Below, piece by piece: positions 42,296 through 51,606 of a DNA stretch of 64,000 nt. The stretch lies in assembly GCF_001439785.1 (NCBI RefSeq), contig NZ_JYLI01000002.1, forward strand, positions 124,001 to 188,000. The letters are read 5' to 3'. The stretch comes from Pseudomonas poae. Lineage in GTDB: Bacteria; Pseudomonadota; Gammaproteobacteria; Pseudomonadales; Pseudomonadaceae. A program made the translations under genes and the position numbers. The first letter of the stretch is position 1. Every line of letters begins with the position of its first letter. Below the pieces are notes generated by a model that searched no databases, had not been told where the DNA came from, and was given only the letters and a program-made list of their open reading frames with translations.

Positions 42296-42577
42296 CTCGG
42301 CCTGCCGTACAACACCGCCGCGCTGGCGTTGCTCACTCACATGCTGGCTCAGCAGTGCGACCTGATCCCCCACGAGATCATCGTCACCACCGGCGACACT
42401 CACGCCTACAGCAACCACATGGAGCAGATCCGCACCCAGCTGGCACGCACGCCGAAGAAGCTGCCGGAGCTGGTGATCAAGCGCAAGCCTGCGTCGATCT
42501 ACGATTACAGGTTTGAAGATTTCGAGATCGTGGGCTACGACGCCGATCCGAGCATCAAGGCTGACGTCGCTATTTAA
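42294..42577 (+). pseudogene. thyA: Host thymidylate synthase, 3' part
   Basis: Encodes [10 protein letters not shown] through [13 protein letters not shown] and ends K-A-D-V-A-I at 42577. It continues exactly where the fragment at 1-265 stops. It lacks the catalytic Cys region. An in-frame GTG at 42269 in island DNA gives a 102-codon open frame, but there is no reason to expect a functional product. The REP palindrome just after the stop may serve as the original thyA terminator. Confidence 0.9.
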
Positions 42578-42596
42578 GCGCGATGTATTGGTAAGG

Positions 42597-42628
42597 AATG
42601 TGGGAGCTGGCAAGCCAGCTCCCACATT
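42597..42628. repeat. REP palindrome after thyA
   Basis: AATGTGGGAGCTGG-CAAG-CCAGCTCCCACATT, followed by TTTTATT. Pseudomonas-type REP; also terminator-like. Confidence 0.8.
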
Positions 42629-42651
42629 TTTATTGGATGTGCAGTTCTGGA

Positions 42652-43092
42652 TCAGTGCCCGTGGCTGCGTCCCACATGTGAAGGCTCGGCTTCGCTGGTC
42701 TGCACACTCCCGCTCACCTCCAGCCTTTGCAGAATCCCGCATTCCGGCCCGCCGCCACAGCGCTGGCGCAGGTCGAGCAACTGTTCCTGCAACGCCAGCA
42801 GCCCGTCGATCCGCGCTTTTACATGGTGGATATGCTCATCGATCAACGCATTCACGTTCTCGCACTGGTCCTTCGGGCTGTCGCGCAGGCCGAGCAGGCT
42901 GCGGATTTCTTCGAGGGTCATGTCCAGGCTGCGGCAGTTGCGGATGAAGACCAGCCGCTCGGTGTGCGCCTGGGTGTACACGCGGTAGTTGGCTTCGGTG
43001 CGCGCCGGGGGCGGCAGCAGGCCTTCTTTCTCGTAGTAGCGGATAGTTTCCACCGCGCAGTCGGTGTGTTTGGCCAGTTCGCCGATCTTCAT
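42652..43092 (-). CDS. cadR: MerR-family cadmium/zinc-responsive regulator CadR
   Basis: A 146-residue MerR regulator. N-terminal HTH M-K-I-G-E-L-A-K-H-T-D-C-A-V-E-T-I-R-Y-Y-E-K-E-G-L. A Cys for metal binding lies in D-Q-C-E-N-V (about 77), and the C-terminal loop C-G-G-G-P-E-C-G gives the remaining thiols. The His-rich tail (H-V-G-R-S-H-G-H) is typical of CadR. The start is the ATG at 43092. It is divergent from cadA across a MerR-type promoter. Confidence 0.9.
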   Translation of the reverse strand: MKIGELAKHTDCAVETIRYYEKEGLLPPPARTEANYRVYTQAHTERLVFIRNCRSLDMTLEEIRSLLGLRDSPKDQCENVNALIDEHIHHVKARIDGLLALQEQLLDLRQRCGGGPECGILQRLEVSGSVQTSEAEPSHVGRSHGH

Positions 43093-43115
43093 GGCAGCAA
43101 TCTCCAAATGGGTGC

Positions 43116-43146
43116 TTGACCCTATAGTGGCTACAGGGTCTTTACT
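43116..43146 (+). promoter_or_regulatory. CadR-controlled cadA promoter
   Basis: TTGACC (43116-43121) and a TTTACT-like -10 near 43141 are unusually far apart, about 19-20 bp, as in MerR-type promoters. The spacer holds the dyad ACCCTATAG-TGG-CTACAGGGT (43119-43139). Metal-bound CadR would untwist this spacer to activate cadA. Confidence 0.8.
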
Positions 43147-43177
43147 TGGCAACAGGCACCTTTATGGACGCGACAGA

Positions 43178-45403
43178 ATGAGCGACTCCCTGCACACCCA
43201 CGATCACGAACCCCAAAAACTCACGCCCGTGCACAACCACGGCGGCGCCTGCTGTTCCGGCACGCCGGCCCCGGCGCGGGTGCAACTGAGCGGGGCACCC
43301 ACCGCAGGCTCGCGCCTGAGCACCTTTCGTATCGAAGCGATGGACTGCCCCACCGAGCAGACGCTGATCCAGAACAAACTGGGCAAGCTGGCCGGCGTGC
43401 AACAGCTGGAATTCAACCTGATCAACCGCATCCTTGGCGTCACCCACGACCTGCCGAGCACCGCGCCAATCGTCGAAGCGATCAAATCCCTGGGGATGCA
43501 GGCCGAGCCGATTGAAGAGGGCGCGCCGGTTGCCGAGCCGCCAGCGAAGAAACACTGGTGGCCGCTGGCGTTGTCCGGCGTCGGTGCGCTGGGCGCCGAG
43601 GTGCTGCATTTTTCCGGCGTGGCGCCGACCTGGCTGATTGCGCTGGTGGCCCTGGTCTCGATCCTCAGCGGCGGCCTTACCACCTACAAAAAGGGCTGGA
43701 TTGCCCTGAAGAACCTCAACCTCAACATCAACGCGCTGATGAGCATCGCGGTAACCGGCGCCGTGTCGATCGGCCAGTGGCCGGAGGCGGCGATGGTGAT
43801 GTTCCTGTTCACCGTGGCCGAGCTGATCGAAGCCAAATCCCTGGACCGCGCGCGCAATGCCATCAGCGGCTTGATGCAGATGACGCCAGAGCAGGCGACG
43901 GTGCAGCAGGCGGACGGCAGCTGGGTCGAAAAGGACGTCAAAGGTATTGATCTAGGCGCCATCGTGCGGGTTAAACCCGGCGAGCGCATCGGCCTGGACG
44001 GTGAAGTCACCGCCGGCCAGTCCACCATCGACCAGGCGCCGATCACCGGTGAGAGCCTGCCCATTGAAAAGACCGTGGGCGACAAAGTCTTCGCCGGCAC
44101 CATCAATCAGGCCGGTTCCCTGGAGTACAAGGTGACGGCTGCAGCCAATAATTCCACGCTGGCGCGGATCATCCACGCCGTGGAGCAGGCCCAGGGCGCC
44201 CGCGCGCCGACCCAGCGCTTTGTCGACAGCTTTTCGAAGATCTACACCCCCGTGGTGTTCCTGTTTGCCCTGGGTGTGGCGATCATCCCGCCGCTGTTCA
44301 TGGCCGGCGCCTGGTTCGACTGGATCTACCGCGCCCTGGTGCTGCTGGTGGTGGCCTGCCCCTGCGCGCTGGTGATCTCCACCCCGGTGACCATCGTCAG
44401 CGGCCTGGCGGCGGCAGCGCGCAAAGGCATTCTGATCAAGGGCGGCGTGTACCTGGAGGGCGGCTACAAGCTCGACTACCTGGCGCTGGACAAGACCGGC
44501 ACCCTCACCCACGGCAAACCGGTGCAAACCGATTACCTTGCGCTGTTCCCCACCGTCGAAAACAGCGCCCCCGCGCTTGCCGCCAGCCTGGCCGGGCGTT
44601 CCGACCACCCGGTGTCGCAGGCAATCGCCAGCGCGGCTGTGGATAAAAAGCTACCGGTACACGCTGTGGATAACTTTGCAGCCCTGGCCGGTCGCGGGGT
44701 GCGCGGCGATATCAACGGCCAGACCTACCACCTGGGCAACCACCGCTTGGTGGAAGACCTGGGCCTGTGCTCGCCCGCATTGGAAGAAAAACTGTTCGCT
44801 CTGGAGAAACAAGGCAAGTCCGTGGTGCTGCTGCTCGACGCGTCCGGCCCGCTGGCGTTGTTCGCCGTGGCCGACACGGTGAAAGACAGCAGCCGCGAAG
44901 CCATCCGGCAATTGCACGAGCTGGGCATCAAGACCCTGATGCTCACCGGCGACAACACCCACACAGCGCAGGCGATTGCCGCCCAGGTGGGGATCGATCA
45001 GGCCCAGGGCGACCTGTTGCCCACCGACAAGCTGCAAGCCATCGAAACCCTCTACCAGCAGGGCCATCGCGTCGGCATGGTCGGCGACGGCATCAACGAC
45101 GCCCCGGCCCTGGCCCGCGCGGAAATCGGCTTTGCCATGGCGGCTGCGGGCACCGACACCGCCATCGAAACCGCCGACGTCGCGCTGATGGATGATGACT
45201 TGCGCAAGATCCCGGCCTTCATTCGTTTGTCGCGACAAACCTCGAGTATCCTCAAGCAGAACATTGCGCTGGCGCTGGTGATCAAGGCGATCTTCCTGGC
45301 CGTCACCTTTCTTGGTATGGCCACCATGTGGATGGCGGTGTTCGCCGACATGGGCGTGAGCCTGCTGGTGGTGTTCAATGGCCTGCGCCTGTTGCGCAAA
45401 TAA
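43178..45403 (+). CDS. cadA: Heavy-metal P1B-type ATPase CadA
   Basis: A 741-residue Cd/Zn/Pb exporter. N-terminal His-rich segment and C-C-S-G, a degenerate metal-binding domain with M-D-C-P-T-E, the C-P-C metal site in V-V-A-C-P-C-A-L-V (TM6), phosphorylation motif D-K-T-G-T-L-T and hinge V-G-D-G-I-N-D-A-P-A-L. The start is the ATG at 43178 downstream of the CadR promoter; the longer upstream frame overlaps the promoter and is rejected. Confidence 0.93.
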   Translation: MSDSLHTHDHEPQKLTPVHNHGGACCSGTPAPARVQLSGAPTAGSRLSTFRIEAMDCPTEQTLIQNKLGKLAGVQQLEFNLINRILGVTHDLPSTAPIVEAIKSLGMQAEPIEEGAPVAEPPAKKHWWPLALSGVGALGAEVLHFSGVAPTWLIALVALVSILSGGLTTYKKGWIALKNLNLNINALMSIAVTGAVSIGQWPEAAMVMFLFTVAELIEAKSLDRARNAISGLMQMTPEQATVQQADGSWVEKDVKGIDLGAIVRVKPGERIGLDGEVTAGQSTIDQAPITGESLPIEKTVGDKVFAGTINQAGSLEYKVTAAANNSTLARIIHAVEQAQGARAPTQRFVDSFSKIYTPVVFLFALGVAIIPPLFMAGAWFDWIYRALVLLVVACPCALVISTPVTIVSGLAAAARKGILIKGGVYLEGGYKLDYLALDKTGTLTHGKPVQTDYLALFPTVENSAPALAASLAGRSDHPVSQAIASAAVDKKLPVHAVDNFAALAGRGVRGDINGQTYHLGNHRLVEDLGLCSPALEEKLFALEKQGKSVVLLLDASGPLALFAVADTVKDSSREAIRQLHELGIKTLMLTGDNTHTAQAIAAQVGIDQAQGDLLPTDKLQAIETLYQQGHRVGMVGDGINDAPALARAEIGFAMAAAGTDTAIETADVALMDDDLRKIPAFIRLSRQTSSILKQNIALALVIKAIFLAVTFLGMATMWMAVFADMGVSLLVVFNGLRLLRK

Positions 45404-45419
45404 ACGACGAGGGACGGGT

Positions 45420-46283
45420 GTGCTGAGTGCCGAGCTGAAAGCGTTTTTCATGGTCACCCGCCTGGGCAGCATCACCCAGGCGGCGAAAAAGCTCGGCCTG
45501 AGCCAGCCCACGGTCACCACCCAGATTCGTCATCTGGAAAGCCAGTACGGCGTTGAGCTGTTCTACCGTGGCGGGCGCCGCCTGACGGTCAGCGACGACG
45601 GCGCGCGCTTGCTGCCAATGGTCAAGGCGCTGTTGCAGCAGGAAGCGGACATCGAGTTTTTCCTGCGCAACAACGGCCAGGTGCAGGGCGCGCTGAGAAT
45701 TGCCGCCACGGCGCCGTACTACATCCTCGATCTGGTCAAAGCCTTCCGCGAGCGCCTGCCGCTGGTGGACGTGTCAGTGGAAATCGGCAACTCGCAGCAC
45801 GTGCTGGAAGCGCTGGATGACTACCGTGTCGACGTCGCCGCGTCCTCGCAACTGCTGGAAGACCCTCGGCTGATTCGCCGCGTGTTGGGCAGCGACCCGC
45901 TGGTGCTGGCGGTGCATCGCAATCATCCGCTGGCCGCGCTCGATCATGTGCCGCTCATGGCGCTGGCCGGGCACACCTTGCTGATGCGCGAAGCGGGCTC
46001 CACCACGCGCCGGCTGACCGAAGCGATGTTGCAGGACGCCGGCGTGAGTTACGGCCCGTTGCTGGAAATCGGCAGCCGCGAATCGATCCGCGAGGCGGTG
46101 CTGCGCAATATCGGTATCAGCATCATTGCGCGACAGGAAGTGCCCCATGACCCGCAGTTGCGTGTGCTGACCATCGAGAATGCGCCGCAGATTCCGGAGT
46201 ACCTGTACTGCCTCAAGGAGAGGAAAGTCGCGCGCTTGCCCGCGGCGTTTCTCGGGCTGGCGCAGGAGATGTCGCCGCTCTGA
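45420..46283 (+). CDS. LysR-family regulator of the phosphonate operon
   Basis: A 287-residue LysR protein starting with GTG at 45420 (M-L-S-A-E-L-K-A-F-F-M-V). HTH in I-T-Q-A-A-K-K-L-G-L-S-Q-P-T-V-T-T-Q-I. The substrate-binding domain follows normally. It precedes a 2-aminoethylphosphonate transport and catabolism operon on the same strand and belongs by context to the LysR group linked to it. RBS GAGGGACGG. Confidence 0.82.
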   Translation: MLSAELKAFFMVTRLGSITQAAKKLGLSQPTVTTQIRHLESQYGVELFYRGGRRLTVSDDGARLLPMVKALLQQEADIEFFLRNNGQVQGALRIAATAPYYILDLVKAFRERLPLVDVSVEIGNSQHVLEALDDYRVDVAASSQLLEDPRLIRRVLGSDPLVLAVHRNHPLAALDHVPLMALAGHTLLMREAGSTTRRLTEAMLQDAGVSYGPLLEIGSRESIREAVLRNIGISIIARQEVPHDPQLRVLTIENAPQIPEYLYCLKERKVARLPAAFLGLAQEMSPL

Positions 46284-46310
46284 GGTCTGGTGGTGGCCTT
46301 TGAATTGTTT

Positions 46311-46372
46311 TCGCAGGCAAGCCAGCTCCCACAGGGGAATGCATTTCAACAGGGGAGCTGGCTTGCCTGCGA
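46311..46372. repeat. Paired REP element
   Basis: GCAGGCAAGCCAGCTCCC and its inverse GGGAGCTGGCTTGCCTGC face each other across about 20 bases between the LysR gene and the transporter operon. Confidence 0.85.
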
Positions 46373-46510
46373 TGACGGCGGCCCAGACAACTCGTTTCTT
46401 TATGCCTACCCAAACCCACCAATACCACTATCACCGGGTTTTGCCTTCCTGCCACACCCGCGACGCATTGCCCCCCTAGCATGGCCTTCATCCGTTTGAT
46501 GAGGTGCCCC

Positions 46511-47575
46511 ATGACCACAGCCCTGAACAACCCCGGCGCGCCGATGCGGGTGCGCGGTATCCAGAAGCGCTTCGGTGCCTTCACCGCGCTGGACAACGTG
46601 TCCCTGGACGTCGCCGCCGGCGAGCTGGTGTGCCTGCTGGGCCCCTCCGGTTGCGGCAAGACCACCTTGCTGCGTTGCATCGCTGGCCTTGAGCGTCAGG
46701 ACAGCGGTGAGCTTTATCTGGGCGAGCGCGATGTGTCGCTGCTGCCGCCCCAGGCGCGGGACTACGGCATTCTGTTCCAGTCCTACGCGCTGTTTCCCAA
46801 CCTTACCGTCGAAGCGAACATCGGCTACGGCCTTACCGGCAGCGGCCGCGATGAGGTGCGTCAGCGCGTCGGTCAGATGCTCGCACTGGTGGACCTGATC
46901 GGCAGCGAAAAGAAATACCCCGGCCAACTCTCCGGCGGCCAGCAGCAGCGCGTGGCCCTGGCGCGCGCCCTGGCCCCGGCGCCGTCGTTGCTGTTGCTGG
47001 ACGAACCGATGTCGGCCCTCGACGCCCGTGTGCGTGAGCATCTGTGCACCGAGCTGCGCCAACTGCAACGACGCCTGGGCGTCACCACCCTGATGGTCAC
47101 CCATAACCAGGACGAAGCCATGTTGATGGCCGACCGCATTGCCGTGATGAACAACGGCAAGGTCGAGCAATACGCCACACCCCAGGCGATCTACGACCGC
47201 CCGGCCACGCCGTTTGTGGCGGAGTTTGTCGGTCAGGGCAACTGGCTGCCGTTCAGCCGCAACAGCGCCAGCCACGCCCAGGTCGGCGGGCTGAACATGC
47301 GCCTGGCCGAGGACGCGGGTGTGGCCACCTCCGGGCGGCTGTTCTGCCGACCGGAAGCCATCAGCGTCAACCCGCCCATGCATGAAGAAAACCTGTTCCC
47401 GGCCAAGGTGCGCGAGATCACGTTTCTCGGCAACCGCTGCCGTATGAGCTTCGAGCTGGAACACCTGCCCGGCCACCCGCTGCTGGCCGAACTGGCCCCG
47501 GAAGCCATGCCGCGCCTGGGCGCCCAGCACATCTGGGTGGCCTTGCCGCCGCGCAGCCTGCAGGTGTTCGCCTGA
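46511..47575 (+). CDS. 2-Aminoethylphosphonate-type ABC transporter ATPase
   Basis: A 354-residue ATPase. Walker A G-P-S-G-C-G-K-T-T (about 41), ABC signature L-S-G-G-Q-Q-Q-R-V-A-L-A-R-A-L (about 142) and Walker B L-L-L-L-D-E-P-M-S-A-L-D. The C-terminal TOBE-like domain places it in the spermidine/iron/AEP importer class. ATG at 46511 follows GAGGTG. Next come a fused permease and a periplasmic binding protein, and two phosphonate-associated enzymes complete the operon. Confidence 0.85.
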   Translation: MTTALNNPGAPMRVRGIQKRFGAFTALDNVSLDVAAGELVCLLGPSGCGKTTLLRCIAGLERQDSGELYLGERDVSLLPPQARDYGILFQSYALFPNLTVEANIGYGLTGSGRDEVRQRVGQMLALVDLIGSEKKYPGQLSGGQQQRVALARALAPAPSLLLLDEPMSALDARVREHLCTELRQLQRRLGVTTLMVTHNQDEAMLMADRIAVMNNGKVEQYATPQAIYDRPATPFVAEFVGQGNWLPFSRNSASHAQVGGLNMRLAEDAGVATSGRLFCRPEAISVNPPMHEENLFPAKVREITFLGNRCRMSFELEHLPGHPLLAELAPEAMPRLGAQHIWVALPPRSLQVFA

Positions 47576-47576
47576 G

Positions 47577-49283
47577 ATGGCGGCGGTCATGACGTTGCCG
47601 CGCCAGGTGTCCCGTACTGAAACCGGTGATCGCCTGTTCGTACTCGGCGGCAAGCTGGTGTGGTTGCTGCTGCTGGGCGTCGCGGTCCTGCTGCCGTTGC
47701 TGGCGATCTTCTGGCGCGGCTTCAGCAGCGAGGCCGGGCAGGGCGGCGGGCTGGTGGCGGCGCGCGAACTGCTCACCAGCGACACCTTCCACTGGCTGCT
47801 GGGCAATAGTCTGAAAGTCTCCCTCAGCGTCGCGGCGATTGTCGTACCGCTGGCCTACCTGTTTGCCTACGCGCTGCAACGCACGTTGATTCCCGCCAAG
47901 CCGATCTGGCGTGGCCTGTCGCTGCTGCCGCTGATGGCACCGTCGATGCTGCCGGGCATTGCGCTGGTCTACCTGTTCGGCAACCAGGGCCTGCTGCGTG
48001 GCGTGCTCGCAGACAATATTTACGGTTTCTGGGGGATCGTGCTGGGGGAGGTGATCTACACCTTCCCACACGCTTTGATGATTCTGCTGTCGGCGCTTTC
48101 GTTGGCGGATGCGCGGCTGTTCGATGCCGCATCAAGCATGGGCGCCAGTCCCGCCCGGGCGTTTCGCAGCATCACCTGGCCGGCCACGCGCCAGGCCGTG
48201 TTCGCCGCGTTCTGCCTGGTGTTTACCCTCACCATCACCGACTTCGGCGTGCCTGTGGTGGTGGGCGGTGATTACCAGGTGCTGGCGCTGGAAGCCTACA
48301 AAGCCGTGGTCGGCCAGCAACAGTTCGGGCGCGGCGCGTTGATCGGCATGGTACTCCTGCTGCCGGCGCTGTTCAGCTTTGGCATGGATGCCTGGTTGCG
48401 CCGTCGCCACGGCGACGCCATGAGCGGCCGCGCCCAGGTCTTCCGGCCGGCGCCATCGCGGGCACGGGACGTCTGCTACCTGGCCATTGTGGTGCTGATC
48501 TGCGCCGCGCTGTTGCTGGTCTTCGGCATGGCGGTGTACTCCTCGCTGGTGAAATTCTGGCCGTACAACCTGTCGTTGTCGCTCAGTCACTACCAGTTCG
48601 AAGACACCGCCGGCGGTGGCTGGCTGGCCTATCGCAACAGCCTGACCCTGGCGCTGTGCAGCGCATTGATCGGCAGCATGCTGATCTTCACCGGCGCTTA
48701 TCTGATGGAAAAAACCAAGGGTCAGAAGGGCCTGAACCTGGCCCTGCGCCTGCTCAGCTTCGTGCCGATGGCGGTGCCGGGCCTGGTGCTGGGCCTGGGC
48801 TACGTGTTCTTTTTCAACCTCAACGGTAATCCGCTGCACGTGTTCTACGGGACCATGACCCTGCTGGTGGTGTGCACCATTGCTCATTATTTGACCACTG
48901 CCCAGATGACCGCCACCACTGCGCTGCGTCAGTTGGACGCCGAGTTCGAAGCCGCTGCGCTGTCCCTCAAGGCGCCGCTGTACCGCCATTATTTGCGCGT
49001 GACCGTGCCGATCTGCCTGCCAGCGCTGCTGGACATCGTGCGCTACCTGTTTGTGTCGGCGATGACCACCGTGTCCGCCGCCATCTTCCTTTACAGCCCC
49101 GACACCATCCTCGCCGCCGTCGCCGTCTTGAACATGGACGACGCCGGCAATGTAGGCGGCGCGGCGGCCATGTCGACCCTGATTCTGTTCACTTCAGGCA
49201 GCGTCTCGCTGTTGCTGGCGTGGGCCTCACGTGGCGCATTGCGCCGCTCCCAAGCCTGGCGCCAAAGCGCGCCCGGCCAATAA
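47577..49283 (+). CDS. ABC transporter permease, two fused halves
   Basis: A 568-residue inner-membrane protein with about 12 segments arranged as two BPD-transport modules. EAA-type loops are visible in A-A-S-S-M-G-A-S-P-A-R-A-F and A-A-L-S-L-K-A-P-L-Y-R-H-Y. Its start is one base after the ATPase stop. Partner of the neighbouring ATPase and binding protein for aminoethylphosphonate uptake. Confidence 0.85.
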   Translation: MAAVMTLPRQVSRTETGDRLFVLGGKLVWLLLLGVAVLLPLLAIFWRGFSSEAGQGGGLVAARELLTSDTFHWLLGNSLKVSLSVAAIVVPLAYLFAYALQRTLIPAKPIWRGLSLLPLMAPSMLPGIALVYLFGNQGLLRGVLADNIYGFWGIVLGEVIYTFPHALMILLSALSLADARLFDAASSMGASPARAFRSITWPATRQAVFAAFCLVFTLTITDFGVPVVVGGDYQVLALEAYKAVVGQQQFGRGALIGMVLLLPALFSFGMDAWLRRRHGDAMSGRAQVFRPAPSRARDVCYLAIVVLICAALLLVFGMAVYSSLVKFWPYNLSLSLSHYQFEDTAGGGWLAYRNSLTLALCSALIGSMLIFTGAYLMEKTKGQKGLNLALRLLSFVPMAVPGLVLGLGYVFFFNLNGNPLHVFYGTMTLLVVCTIAHYLTTAQMTATTALRQLDAEFEAAALSLKAPLYRHYLRVTVPICLPALLDIVRYLFVSAMTTVSAAIFLYSPDTILAAVAVLNMDDAGNVGGAAAMSTLILFTSGSVSLLLAWASRGALRRSQAWRQSAPGQ

Positions 49284-49302
49284 CCCTTGAAGGAGGTGTT
49301 CC

Positions 49303-50325
49303 ATGTTCAAGCCCCTGACGCTGGTCGCTGCCGTCCTCACCGCATTCAGCCTGAATGCCTTCGCCAAGACCGAACTCACCGTGTACACGGCCCTCGAAGC
49401 CGAGCAATTGAAGAGCTACAAGCAAGCCTTCGAAAAAGCCAACCCTGACGTCGAGATCAAATGGGTGCGCGACTCCACCGGCATCATCACCGCCAAGCTG
49501 CTGGCCGAAAAAGCCCGCCCGCAGGCTGACGTGGTGTGGGGCCTGGCGGCATCGAGCCTGGCGATCCTCGATCAGCAGGGCATGCTTGAAAACTACGCGC
49601 CGAAGGATCTGGACAAGATCGGCAAACACTACCGCGACGCCGCCAACCCGCCGGCCTGGGTTGGCATGGATGTGTGGGCCGCGACCATTTGCTTCAACAC
49701 CGTCGAGGCCGAGAAGCAGGGCCTGACCAAACCAGTGAGCTGGCAGGACCTGACCAAACCCGAGTACAAGGGCAAGATCGTGATGCCCAACCCGGCGTCC
49801 TCCGGCACCGGTTTCCTCGACGTGAGTGCATGGCTGCAGACCTTCGGCGAGAAGCAGGGCTGGCAGTACATGGACGACCTGCACCAGAACATCGGCCAGT
49901 ACGTTCACTCCGGCTCCAAGCCGTGCAAGCTGGCCGCCTCCGGGGAATTCCCGATTGGTATCTCGTTTGAATACCCGGCCGTGCAGTTGAAACGCCAGGG
50001 CGCGCCGCTGGACATCATCCTGCCCAAGGAAGGCCTGGGCTGGGACATTGAAGCCACCGCTGTGATGAAGGGCACCGCCCACGCCGACGCGGCCAAAAAG
50101 CTCGCCGACTTCTCCGCCAGCCCGGCAGCGATGGACCTCTACAAGGACAACTTTGCCGTGCTCGCCCAGCCGGGTATCGCCAAACCGCAGACCGAATTGC
50201 CAGCGGACTACGAGCAGCGCTTGATCAAGAATGACTTTGCATGGGCATCGAAGAACCGCGACAGCATCCTGACCGAATGGCGCAAGCGCTATGACGGCAA
50301 GTCGGAGAAGGTGGCGGGCCAATAA
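49303..50325 (+). CDS. Periplasmic solute-binding protein (aminoethylphosphonate-type)
   Basis: A 340-residue protein with a Sec signal (F-K-P-L-T-L-V-A-A-V-L-T-A-F-S-L-N-A-F-A, cleavage after A-F-A) and a ferric/phosphonate-type binding fold (L-T-V-Y-T-A-L-E-A-E-Q-L; N-P-A-S-S-G-T-G). A strong SD AAGGAGGT precedes the ATG. Third transporter gene of the operon. Confidence 0.87.
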   Translation: MFKPLTLVAAVLTAFSLNAFAKTELTVYTALEAEQLKSYKQAFEKANPDVEIKWVRDSTGIITAKLLAEKARPQADVVWGLAASSLAILDQQGMLENYAPKDLDKIGKHYRDAANPPAWVGMDVWAATICFNTVEAEKQGLTKPVSWQDLTKPEYKGKIVMPNPASSGTGFLDVSAWLQTFGEKQGWQYMDDLHQNIGQYVHSGSKPCKLAASGEFPIGISFEYPAVQLKRQGAPLDIILPKEGLGWDIEATAVMKGTAHADAAKKLADFSASPAAMDLYKDNFAVLAQPGIAKPQTELPADYEQRLIKNDFAWASKNRDSILTEWRKRYDGKSEKVAGQ

Positions 50326-50408
50326 GGTTTTTTTTAGGCTGCTCCCGATAGCTTTCTCACATTCAGCACATCGTTCCATGACACTGCACAGTGATCTTCC
50401 ACCGTTGG

Positions 50409-50443
50409 AATGCATTCCCCTGTGGGAGCTGGCTTGCCTGCGA
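50409..50443. repeat. Single REP unit
   Basis: TGTGGGAGCTGGCTTGCCTGCGATGG between the binding-protein and FAD-oxidoreductase genes of the operon. Confidence 0.75.
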
Positions 50444-50472
50444 TGGCGGTCTTCAATTCAGGACATCACTCC

Positions 50473-51606
50473 ATGACACAACACAGTGATCTGTTAATCG
50501 TCGGCGCCGGCATCCTCGGCCTGTCCCACGCCTACGCCGCCGCCAGACGCGGCCTCAAGGTCAAGGTGTTCGAGCGCAGCGCCACGCCCTCGGGCGCCTC
50601 GGTGCGCAACTTCGGCCAGGCCCTGGTCACCGGCCAGCCGCCGGGTACGATGCTCGACCTGGCGCGCGACAGCCGCGCCATCTGGGGCCACTGGGCTGAG
50701 GTCGCCGGCCTGCAACTCAAGCGCAATGGCGCTTACCTGTTCGCCCGCACCGAGGCCGAAGAGCATCTGCTCGAAGCCTTCTGTGCCGGGCGTGCCCGTG
50801 AGCACGGCTACAACGTCGAGCTGTTGCAGGGCGCCGCGATGCGCGGCCTGTACGACGGCCAGTTCCGCCACCACCGCGCCGCGCTGCATGGCAAGGACGA
50901 TCAGCAGTTGTATTCGCGCGAAGCGATCCCGGCGCTGATCCACTACCTCAGCCAAACACTGAACGTGGAGTTCTATTTTTCCACGCTGGTGCGCGACGTC
51001 GAACCCGGCCAGTTGCACAGCACGGCGGGGAGTTTTCGCGGTGAGCAGATCATTGTCTGCTCCGGCCACGACTACCAGACCCTGCTGGCCGAACCGCTGG
51101 CCCAGCTCAACCCGCATATCTGCCGCCTGCAAATGCTGCGCGCCCGGCCTGCGCACAACCTCAACCTGCAACACGCCTTGCTCACGGGTCTCAGTTGCGT
51201 GCATTACGGTGCGTTTGCCGACTTGCCAGAGGCCGCGCCGGTGCAGGCGCAGATCCTGCGCGACGCGCCGCACCTGCACGAACACGGCATTCACCTGCTG
51301 ATCAGTCCCACGCCCCACGGCGAGCTGATCATCGGCGATTCCCACGACTACGGCAGCGATGCCTCGCCGTTCAACGCCGAACAGGTCGACGACTGGCTGA
51401 TCGAACTGGCCGAGCAGACCCTGGGTTGCAAGGTCCGGGTGGTGGAGCGCTGGCAGGGCGTCTATGGCTCGCGGGGGCCGGGGCCATTTTCATTTCTGCG
51501 CGCGGCGCCGGGCGTGAGCGCGGCGTTGATGCACACCGGCGTGGGCATGAGCGTGGGGCCGGCGCTTGGCGAGCGCAATATCGCCACGTTGTGGGGTGCG
51601 GCGTGA
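50473..51606 (+). CDS. FAD-dependent oxidoreductase of the phosphonate operon
   Basis: A 377-residue DAO-type flavoprotein. FAD fold L-L-I-V-G-A-G-I-L-G-L-S-H at residues 7-19, and C-terminal G-V-Y-G-S-R-G-P-G and H-T-G-V-G-M-S-V-G-P. This group (TIGR03364-type) occurs in 2-aminoethylphosphonate loci, where relatives oxidise the amine of AEP-like phosphonates. ATG at 50473; its stop overlaps the HD gene by one base (TGATG). Confidence 0.82.
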   Translation: MTQHSDLLIVGAGILGLSHAYAAARRGLKVKVFERSATPSGASVRNFGQALVTGQPPGTMLDLARDSRAIWGHWAEVAGLQLKRNGAYLFARTEAEEHLLEAFCAGRAREHGYNVELLQGAAMRGLYDGQFRHHRAALHGKDDQQLYSREAIPALIHYLSQTLNVEFYFSTLVRDVEPGQLHSTAGSFRGEQIIVCSGHDYQTLLAEPLAQLNPHICRLQMLRARPAHNLNLQHALLTGLSCVHYGAFADLPEAAPVQAQILRDAPHLHEHGIHLLISPTPHGELIIGDSHDYGSDASPFNAEQVDDWLIELAEQTLGCKVRVVERWQGVYGSRGPGPFSFLRAAPGVSAALMHTGVGMSVGPALGERNIATLWGAA

